From assembly GCF_000746525.1 (NCBI RefSeq), contig NZ_CP009048.1, positions 2,473,501 to 2,537,500 of the forward strand: a DNA stretch of 64,000 nt, read 5' to 3'. The position numbers were made by a program, and so were the translations under genes. The stretch is from Pseudomonas alkylphenolica. Its GTDB lineage: Bacteria; Pseudomonadota; Gammaproteobacteria; Pseudomonadales; Pseudomonadaceae. Numbering within the stretch: position 1 is the stretch's first letter; every line of letters starts with the position of its first letter. Below the pieces are notes generated by a model. It was not told the origin of the DNA and ran no database searches. It saw nothing but the letters and a program-made list of their open reading frames with translations. Below are positions 49,860 to 56,333 of the stretch, one piece after another.

Positions 49860-51047
49860 ATGTCGCAGAAAGTATTTGTCGCCGGTGTCGGCATGATTCC
49901 ATTTGCCAAGCCTGGCCAGAGCGGGACCTACATCGAAATGGGCGCGCAAGCCATCCGCCAGGCCTTGCAGGATGCCGGCGTGGATTACCGCAAGGTCCAA
50001 CAGGCGTATGCCGGGTATGTGTACGGCGACTCCACCAGCGGCCAGTCGGCGCTGTATGAGGTGGGCCTGACCGGTATCCCGGTGATCAACGTCAACAACA
50101 ACTGCGGCAGCGGCTCTACCGCCCTCTACCTGGCGCGCCAGGCGGTGGAAAGCGGTGCGGTGGATTGCGCGCTGGCCTTCGGTTTCGAACAGATGCAGCC
50201 CGGTGCCCTGAAGTCGCACTGGCTCGACCGTCCGATCACCTACGGCAAGGGCCATGAAGTGGCCGACGCGATCTTCCCCGAAGGCCGCGATATGCCGGAT
50301 GCGCTGAAGTTCTTCGGCGGCGCCGGTCGCGAGCATATGGAAAAGTACGGCACCCGAATGGAAACCTTCGCGGCGATCCGCGCCAAGGCCAGCCGCCATG
50401 CCGCCAACAACCCGTTGTCGGTGTTCAAGAAGGTCGTGACCACCGAAGAAGTGATGGCCGACCAGGTGATTTTCCCCGGCGTCATGACCCGTTTGATGGC
50501 TTGCCCGCCGACCTGCGGTGGTGCCGCCGCGATCGTGGTTTCCGAGCGCTTCGCCAAGCAGCACGGTCTGCGTACCGACGTGTGCATCCTTGCCCAGGCG
50601 CTGGTGACCGATCAGCCTGAGGCCTTCGAGCCGCCGTCGCTGATCAGCATTGTCGGCGTCGGCATGACCCGCCAGGCCGCTACCGAGGTGTACGAGAAAG
50701 CCGGTGTCGGCCCGGAAGACATCCGCGTTTGCGAGCTGCACGACTGCTTCGCCCACAACGAACTGCTGACTTACGAAGGCCTGGGTTTCTGTCCGGAAGG
50801 TGGCGCCGAGCGCTTCGTGATGGATGGCGACAACACGTATGGCGGCCAGGTGGTGATCAATCCGTCCGGTGGCCTGCTGTCCAAAGGTCATCCGCTGGGC
50901 GCCACGGGCCTGGCCCAGTGCTACGAGCTGACCCATCAGCTGCGCGGCACTGCCGACAAGCGCCAGGTGGCCAACCTGCAGCACGCCCTGCAGCACAACC
51001 TGGGCCTGGGCGGCGCCGGCATCGTGACCCTGTTCGGTCGCGCCTGA
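49860..51047 (+). CDS. SCP2-type thiolase, second intact paralogue
   Basis: 395 residues, the same length as the 751-1938 product and similar throughout (MSQKVFVAGVGMIPFAKPG, NVNNNCGSGSTALYL with Cys82, ELHDCFAHNELLTYEGLG, SKGHPLGATGLAQC, GLGGAGIVTLFG). The active-site Cys and both His are kept; the C-terminal GGAC cysteine is Gly-Ala-Gly here, which is a difference from the first paralogue. GGAG lies 7 bases before the chosen ATG; ATG 49857 is an alternative. It leads an operon of two MaoC-type genes, an SDR and a DUF2889 gene. Confidence 0.88.
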   Translation: MSQKVFVAGVGMIPFAKPGQSGTYIEMGAQAIRQALQDAGVDYRKVQQAYAGYVYGDSTSGQSALYEVGLTGIPVINVNNNCGSGSTALYLARQAVESGAVDCALAFGFEQMQPGALKSHWLDRPITYGKGHEVADAIFPEGRDMPDALKFFGGAGREHMEKYGTRMETFAAIRAKASRHAANNPLSVFKKVVTTEEVMADQVIFPGVMTRLMACPPTCGGAAAIVVSERFAKQHGLRTDVCILAQALVTDQPEAFEPPSLISIVGVGMTRQAATEVYEKAGVGPEDIRVCELHDCFAHNELLTYEGLGFCPEGGAERFVMDGDNTYGGQVVINPSGGLLSKGHPLGATGLAQCYELTHQLRGTADKRQVANLQHALQHNLGLGGAGIVTLFGRA

Positions 51048-51104
51048 CGATACTGCGCGCCCGTCATGGGCGCGCGTTTGCACTGACTGACAGGAATACC
51101 TGAG

Positions 51105-51545
51105 ATGGCAGACACGAGTCTGATCGGCCGTTCACTGGGTGTGACCACCTGTGAAGTTGAAAAGGGCCGCCTGCGTTTTTTTGCCAAGGCGATTGGCGAG
51201 ACCGACCCGGTTTACACCGACGAAGCGCTTGCCCGGCAAGCCGGACACCGGTCGCTGCCGGTGCCGCCCAGCTTCCTGATGTGTCTGGAAGCCGAAGGGC
51301 GCGACACCGATCACATCGTCCAGGAGGTTTTTGGCTTTGACCTGGGGCGCATCCTCCATGCTGAACAGGGTTTCGACTATCACGGCATGGCTTACGCCGG
51401 CGACGTGCTGACCTTCGATACCCGGGTGCTGGACGTTTACCAGAAAAAAGGCGGGGCGCTGACCTTCGTGGTGCAACAGACCCGCGTGAGCAATCAGGAT
51501 GGCCAGCACATCGCCGACATCCATTCATCCCTGGTCCAGCGCTGA
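51105..51545 (+). CDS. FAS1-type/MaoC N-terminal hydratase-like subunit
   Basis: A 146-residue hot-dog protein: IGRSLGVTTCEVEKGRLRFF, AIGETDPVYTDEALARQAG and VPPSFLMCLEAEG. This is the pattern of the MaoC N-terminal (non-catalytic) half, which lacks the full hydratase-2 motif. It is followed 10 bases later by a catalytic-type MaoC gene; such pairs form heteromeric enoyl-CoA hydratases, as in steroid ring and side-chain pathways. Heteromer formation is inferred. Confidence 0.82.
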   Translation: MADTSLIGRSLGVTTCEVEKGRLRFFAKAIGETDPVYTDEALARQAGHRSLPVPPSFLMCLEAEGRDTDHIVQEVFGFDLGRILHAEQGFDYHGMAYAGDVLTFDTRVLDVYQKKGGALTFVVQQTRVSNQDGQHIADIHSSLVQR

Positions 51546-51555
51546 GGAGCCGGCA

Positions 51556-51975
51556 ATGAACCCTATTCAATGGCGCGATGTGCAGGTCGGCTTCGAGTTG
51601 CCATCGCTGACTTTGCCAGCGGTCAATCGCACCACACTGGCGCTGTACGCCGGTGCCTCCGGCGACCATAACCAGGTGCACATCGACCTGGACTTCGCCC
51701 GCAAGGCGCGCCAGCCCGATGTGTTCGCCCACGGCATGCTTTCGGTGGCCTACCTTGGCCGCCTGCTCACGGCGTGGGTGGCGCAAGCGCAGATCCGCAG
51801 CTTGTCGGTGCGCTTCACCGGCATTACCCAGTTGGGGCATGTGCCTACCTGCAGCGCCAGGGTCATCGAGCGTTTCGAGGCCGCGGGTGAACAGCGTGTG
51901 CGCCTGGCGATCCGCTGCGCCAATCAATACGGCGACGACAAACTGGTTGGCGAAGCCGTCGTGGCGCTGACCTGA
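51556..51975 (+). CDS. MaoC-like enoyl-CoA hydratase, catalytic-type subunit
   Basis: A 139-residue hot-dog protein starting MNPIQWRDVQVGFELPS after GAGGAGCCGGCA. The hydratase-2 motif is ALYAGASGDHNQVHIDLDFA with the Asp/His pair, then DVFAHGMLSVAYLGRLL. It likely pairs with the preceding protein and hydrates a 2-enoyl-CoA. The SDR gene downstream would oxidise the resulting 3-hydroxyacyl-CoA. Confidence 0.87.
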   Translation: MNPIQWRDVQVGFELPSLTLPAVNRTTLALYAGASGDHNQVHIDLDFARKARQPDVFAHGMLSVAYLGRLLTAWVAQAQIRSLSVRFTGITQLGHVPTCSARVIERFEAAGEQRVRLAIRCANQYGDDKLVGEAVVALT

Positions 51976-52001
51976 ACCCTCTAAAAACAAGGAATATCCC
52001 G

Positions 52002-52829
52002 ATGAGCAAACTCACAGGCAAAGTCGCCCTGGTAACCGGCTCCGGCCGTGGCATTGGCCGTAGCGTGGCCTTGAAACTGGCCGCCGATGGCGCGCGCGTG
52101 GTGGTCAATGACCTGGATGCCGGCCCGGCTGAAGAAGTGGTTGCCGAGATCCGCGCCGCTGGCGGCGAAGCCGTGGCCTGCGTCGGCAGTGTCACCGCTG
52201 TCGATTTCGCCGATCGCTTCGTCAAGACCGCCGTCGACAACTACGGCGGCATCGACATCATCGTCAACAACGCCGGCTACACCTGGGACAACGTGATCCA
52301 GAAAATGAGCGATGAGCAGTGGTACGCCATCCTCGACTGCCATATCACCGCGCCGTTTCGCATTCTGCGCGCCGCGCAGCCGATCATCAGCGCCATGGCC
52401 AAGCAAGAGGCCGCCGAAGGCCGTGTGGTCAATCGCAAAGTGGTGAACGTCTCGTCGGTATCGGCCAGCGGCAACCCGGGGCAGGTCAACTACTCAACCG
52501 CCAAAGCCGGAGTGCTGGGCATGACCAAGTGCCTGGCCAAGGAATGGGGGCGGATGAAGGTCAACGTCAACGCCGTTGCTTTCGGCCATATCGAAACCCG
52601 CCAGACCCAGCCGGTGGAAGGCGACCCGAACTTCATCAACATCGAAGGCCGTGAGATCAAGGTGGGCATCAGCCCGGCCATCGTCGAGCAGTCGAAAAGC
52701 CTGATTCCGCTGGGCCGTCCTGGCAACACCGAGGAAGCGGCGGGCGCGGTGTACCTGTTCTGCATTCCGGAGTCCGATTACGTCAGCGGCCAGGTGCTGG
52801 TGTGCGGTGGCGGCCTGGGCAACGTCTGA
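52002..52829 (+). CDS. SDR-family dehydrogenase (probable 3-hydroxyacyl-CoA dehydrogenase)
   Basis: A 275-residue classical SDR: NAD motif VTGSGRGIGRSVALKLAADG, IIVNNAGYTWDN, and catalytic Ser/Tyr/Lys in NVSSVSASGNPGQVNYSTAK. The C terminus has AVYLFCIPESDYVSGQVLVC. The acidic VNDLDAG after the second beta strand favours NAD over NADP. Its position after two hydratase genes suggests oxidation of a 3-hydroxyacyl-CoA, supplying the thiolase at the start of the operon. Confidence 0.88.
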   Translation: MSKLTGKVALVTGSGRGIGRSVALKLAADGARVVVNDLDAGPAEEVVAEIRAAGGEAVACVGSVTAVDFADRFVKTAVDNYGGIDIIVNNAGYTWDNVIQKMSDEQWYAILDCHITAPFRILRAAQPIISAMAKQEAAEGRVVNRKVVNVSSVSASGNPGQVNYSTAKAGVLGMTKCLAKEWGRMKVNVNAVAFGHIETRQTQPVEGDPNFINIEGREIKVGISPAIVEQSKSLIPLGRPGNTEEAAGAVYLFCIPESDYVSGQVLVCGGGLGNV

Positions 52830-52878
52830 GAACGGTTGCGGGGCGCTGCGGCGCTCCGCAACACGGGAGTGCATAGCG

Positions 52879-53460
52879 ATGACACAGTCTATTGGCGGTC
52901 AGCCGAAGCGCCGACTGCTCCATAGCCGCCAGGTTGTCTGCACCGGCTTTGAGCGCGATGACGGCCTGTTGGATATCGAGGGCCGCCTGCTCGACACCAA
53001 AGGCGTTGATACCGACTTCCCCTACGGCACCATCCCGGCCAATGGCGTACTGCATTACATGCGCATCGTCATGACCATCGACCGCGCGCTGGTGATCCAG
53101 CAGATAAAAGCCGTTTCCGAGCAGGCGCCGACACCGGTGTGCAGCCAGATCAACCGCGCCTATGCGGCATTGGTGGGGGTGAGCATCGGTCCGGGCTTTC
53201 GCAAACGGGTTGCCGAGCGGGTAGGGGGCGTGAAGGGTTGCACCCACCTGACCGAATTGCTCGGGCCCATGGCAACCACCGCGATCCAGACCCTGGCGCC
53301 GCTGCTGCACCTGCGTCAGCGTCAGCGCGCCGCGCTGGATAGCGATTATCAGCTGCCACAGCATTGGGTGATCGGCACCTGCCATGCCTATCACCCTGAT
53401 GGCGATGCCGCCCGACGTGCCAATGAATGGCAACCGATCGCTGATCCAGCGCCGCGCTGA
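52879..53460 (+). CDS. DUF2889 domain-containing protein
   Basis: A 193-residue protein starting MTQSIGGQPKRRLLHSRQVV; upstream in-frame codons overlap the SDR end and are discounted. DUF2889 features are FERDDGLLDIEGRLLDTKG, MRIVMTIDRALVIQQIKAVS, GVKGCTHLTELLGPMATTAI and the His/Asp-rich CHAYHPDGDAARR. The family often occurs in catabolic clusters for aromatic or steroid-like CoA esters; activity unknown. It is the last gene of the thiolase-MaoC-MaoC-SDR operon before DUF1254, with GGGAG upstream. Confidence 0.82.
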   Translation: MTQSIGGQPKRRLLHSRQVVCTGFERDDGLLDIEGRLLDTKGVDTDFPYGTIPANGVLHYMRIVMTIDRALVIQQIKAVSEQAPTPVCSQINRAYAALVGVSIGPGFRKRVAERVGGVKGCTHLTELLGPMATTAIQTLAPLLHLRQRQRAALDSDYQLPQHWVIGTCHAYHPDGDAARRANEWQPIADPAPR

Positions 53461-53480
53461 ACCCTCACAAGGAGTACCCG

Positions 53481-54884
53481 GTGAACACAATTACAATAAA
53501 ACGCTTCGTTTTACTGGCCGCCCTGGCGCTGTTCAGCCATGCGCAACTGTCCGTCGCCGAGGCCCTGACGCCGAGCGAGGCACGTAGCATCGCCAAGCAG
53601 GCCTATACCTATGGGTTTCCGTTGGTGGATCACTACCGCGTCCAGTACACCTATTTCCACGACCGGCAACACCCAGAGTTCAAAGCGCCGTGGAATACAC
53701 TGCATAACACGGCGCGCATTTACACGCCGGACGACAAGGCCTATCCGACGCCCAATGCCGACACGCCATACTCCCAGCTTGGCGCAGACCTGGGCAGCGA
53801 ACCGCTGGTGCTGACCATGCCCGTGGTCGAAGACGGGCGCTATTATTCGGCGCAGTTCGTCGATGCCTACACCCATAACTTCGGATATGTCGGCAGCCGT
53901 ACTACCGGCAACGGCGGGGGTACCTTTCTGCTCGTTGGCCCGGACTGGCAAGGCAGCGTGCCGCCGGGTATCGATCGCGTGCTGCGCTCTGAAACCCGCT
54001 TCGCTTTTGTCTTCTACCGCACCCAGCTACGCGGCGCCGACGACCTGGAGAATGTGAAAAAGGTCCAGGCCGGCTACAAGGTACAAACGCTCTCGGCGTT
54101 CCTTGGTCAGCCCGCGCCGGCAGCGGCCCCTGCGATCAACTTTCCGCCACCGCTCAGCGCCGAAGCCGAGCGCAGCGACCTGGCGTTCTTCAAACAGTTG
54201 AACTTTGTCCTCGGGCTTTCGCCGATCCATCCTTCGGAACAAAGCCTGATGCAGCGCTTTGCAAAACTGGGCATTGGTCCTGGGCTGAGCTTTGATGAGC
54301 AGGCATTGCCGGTGGAGATTCGCGAGGCGATCCGCGCCGGTATTGCAGATGCCTGGCAGGACTTCGAGGCGCTCGGGCAGCAGGTTGCGCGTGGCGAGAT
54401 ATCGACTTCGCGCTTTCTCGGCAGCCGCGAGTTTCTTGCCAACAACTACCTGTACCGCATGCGGGCAACCGTCACCGGCCTGTATGGCAACGACCGCGAA
54501 GAGACGCTCTATCCACCGTTCTACCTCGATGCCCAGGGGCAGAAACTCGACGCTTCGCGCCATCGCTACACCTTGCGCTTTGCGCCGGGGCAGCTGCCAC
54601 CGGTGAATGCCTTCTGGTCGCTGACCCTGTATGACGCCAAGCGCTTGCTGGTCGCCAACCCGTTGAACCGCTACCTGATCAACTCGCCGATGCTGGGCAA
54701 CCTCAAGCGCGATGCCGATGGAGGATTGACCCTGTACATCCAGCATCAGCAGCCGGCCGCCGAGCAGTTGGCCAACTGGTTACCGGCGCCCGATGGCCCG
54801 TTCTACCTGGCCGGCCGGCTTTACTGGCCCAAGGCCGAGGCGCTTGACGGGCGCTGGCAAGCGCCGAAAGTCGAACGGTACTAG
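53481..54884 (+). CDS. DUF1254/DUF1214 exported protein
   Basis: A 467-residue protein with a GTG start (AAGGAG six bases upstream) and a signal peptide (RFVLLAALALFSHAQLSVAEA). The N-terminal DUF1254 domain shows AYTYGFPLVDHYRVQYTYF and TPNADTPYSQLGADLGSEP; the C-terminal DUF1214 domain shows RHRYTLRFAPGQLPPVNAFW, SLTLYDAKRLLVANPLNRY and LTLYIQHQQPAAEQLANW. The family is periplasmic and of unknown activity. It follows the DUF2889 gene by 20 bases and probably belongs to the same transcript, ending at the REP pair. Confidence 0.88.
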   Translation: MNTITIKRFVLLAALALFSHAQLSVAEALTPSEARSIAKQAYTYGFPLVDHYRVQYTYFHDRQHPEFKAPWNTLHNTARIYTPDDKAYPTPNADTPYSQLGADLGSEPLVLTMPVVEDGRYYSAQFVDAYTHNFGYVGSRTTGNGGGTFLLVGPDWQGSVPPGIDRVLRSETRFAFVFYRTQLRGADDLENVKKVQAGYKVQTLSAFLGQPAPAAAPAINFPPPLSAEAERSDLAFFKQLNFVLGLSPIHPSEQSLMQRFAKLGIGPGLSFDEQALPVEIREAIRAGIADAWQDFEALGQQVARGEISTSRFLGSREFLANNYLYRMRATVTGLYGNDREETLYPPFYLDAQGQKLDASRHRYTLRFAPGQLPPVNAFWSLTLYDAKRLLVANPLNRYLINSPMLGNLKRDADGGLTLYIQHQQPAAEQLANWLPAPDGPFYLAGRLYWPKAEALDGRWQAPKVERY

Positions 54885-54901
54885 TGGGAACAATACTGTC
54901 T

Positions 54902-54971
54902 GTGGGAGCGGGCTTGCCCCGCGAAGCAATGTAGCTGACACACCGCAATCGCGGGGCAAGCCCGCTCCCAC
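54902..54971. repeat. REP-type inverted pair after the DUF1254 gene
   Basis: Arms 54902-54924 and 54949-54971 (23 bp, GTGGGAGCGGGCTTGCCCCG...) are perfect reverse complements around 24 bases. It begins 17 bases after the last gene of the catabolic block and is followed by a run of nine G. Confidence 0.9.
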
Positions 54972-55003
54972 CGGGGGGGGGCACCCAAAAACAACCATAG
55001 CCT

Positions 55004-55145
55004 TCACCCCACCGGGCTCTGGCAGAACTCCAGAAATCGCGCCAGGCCGCGGGTCGGCTGCTTGTCCTTGTGGACCACCCGGTACAGGGTGCACAACAGG
55101 CCCAGGGCAAGTTCGCCGCGCACCATCACTCGCGTACCCAGCTTC
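55004..55145 (-). pseudogene. C-terminal remnant of a LysR-family regulator
   Basis: On the minus strand, ending at TGA 55004, about 46 codons read GTRVMVRGELALGLLCTLYR and VVHKDKQPTRGLARFLEFCQ before the stop. This is the typical end of a LysR effector domain, as in regulators encoded divergently from yeiH. Further upstream the frame is open but no longer LysR-like, because it is antisense to the transporter gene. The regulator's DNA-binding domain and its promoter are missing. Confidence 0.6.
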
Positions 55146-56134
55146 CCTACAGCCTGCTTACCGGCGTCACCGGCAGCCTGGCGTTGGCAGCGCTGGCCCT
55201 GTGGCTGTCGTCTTCGCCGCTGCTGCACGGTAGCGGGATCGGCACGCTGACCCTGGCCATGCTGCTGGGATTGGCGGTCGGCAACCTGGTGCCGGGCACG
55301 GTGCACCGTGCGGCTGCGGCCGGTGTTCAGCTGTGCAAGCAGCCTGTGCTGCGCCTGGGCGTGGCGCTGTATGGCTTCCGGCTGACCGTGCAACAGGTGC
55401 AGGCCCTCGGTGTACAGGCGTTCGTCACCGATGCACTGCTGATTCTCTCGACCATCAGCCTGGCCATCTGGCTGGGCACCCGGGTGCTGGGCATGGAGCG
55501 TGGCACCGCCGTACTGATCGGCGCCGGTCATGCGATCTGTGGCGCTGCGGCGATCCTGGCCAGTGCCGGGGTGGTCAGGGCGCGCAATGACCAGGTGGCG
55601 ATTGCTTGCGTGGTGCTGTTCGGCACCCTTGGCATGCTGCTCTATCCCTGGTTGTTCACCCTGATGCCGACCCTGTTCGGCGATAGCCATGGCTTCGGCA
55701 TCTTTACCGGCGCGACCCTGCATGAAGTGGCCCAGGTGGTTGCCGCAGGCCAGGCCATGGACCCGCAGGCGGCCGAGGCAGCGGTGGTCGCGAAACTGAT
55801 CCAGGTGTTGCTGCTGGCGCCTTTCGTGCTTGGCCTGGGCGTGTGGTTGAGCCGCAAGTCCGAGGGTGGGCAGCGCACTGCTGCGGTAAAAGTGCCGCTT
55901 TTTGTCCTCGGCTTTATCGCCTGCATGCTGATCAACTCGTGGCTGGCGCTGGATCAGAGTGTGCATCAGGCCCTGGTCAGCTTCGATGACCTGTTGCTGG
56001 CCGCAGCCATGGCGGCCCTGGGATTCAGTACGCGCTTGATCGATTTGCGCAAGGCGGGGCTTAAACCGTTGATTCTGGCTGCGGCGTTGACGCTGCAACT
56101 GATGATTGTGGGAGGTGCCTTGACCCTGCTGTAA
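55070..56134 (+). CDS. YeiH/UPF0324-type putative sulfate/sulfite exporter
   Basis: A 354-residue membrane protein with about ten hydrophobic segments and the family motifs LAMLLGLAVGNLVPGTVH, QPVLRLGVALYGFRLTVQQV, GTAVLIGAGHAICGAAAILA and IFTGATLHEVAQVVAAGQAM. The annotated start, GTG 55070, lies inside the LysR remnant on the other strand and has no ribosome site; no in-frame ATG is near the expected N terminus (LPYSLLTGVTGSLALAA). The gene may have lost its own start and promoter in the deletion that removed the regulator. The rest of the frame is intact. Confidence 0.82.
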   Translation: MDHPVQGAQQAQGKFAAHHHSRTQLPYSLLTGVTGSLALAALALWLSSSPLLHGSGIGTLTLAMLLGLAVGNLVPGTVHRAAAAGVQLCKQPVLRLGVALYGFRLTVQQVQALGVQAFVTDALLILSTISLAIWLGTRVLGMERGTAVLIGAGHAICGAAAILASAGVVRARNDQVAIACVVLFGTLGMLLYPWLFTLMPTLFGDSHGFGIFTGATLHEVAQVVAAGQAMDPQAAEAAVVAKLIQVLLLAPFVLGLGVWLSRKSEGGQRTAAVKVPLFVLGFIACMLINSWLALDQSVHQALVSFDDLLLAAAMAALGFSTRLIDLRKAGLKPLILAAALTLQLMIVGGALTLL

Positions 56135-56333
56135 ATCGTGTAGCAGTCAGCAGTTGAAATCGGCCCGGCACGATCGATTTGGCCGATTACACTGTTGAAA
56201 CCGCCACACATCGAGTACCTGGAATGGGCTGCGTGCTGATTGGTCATGCTGCTTGGCTGGAGGGCCGCCTGTTGGCGAGCCTGGCGTTGTCGGTTCGCGC
56301 CGTCGAGGTTTCGCAGGGCTGGGGCCGTCAGCC

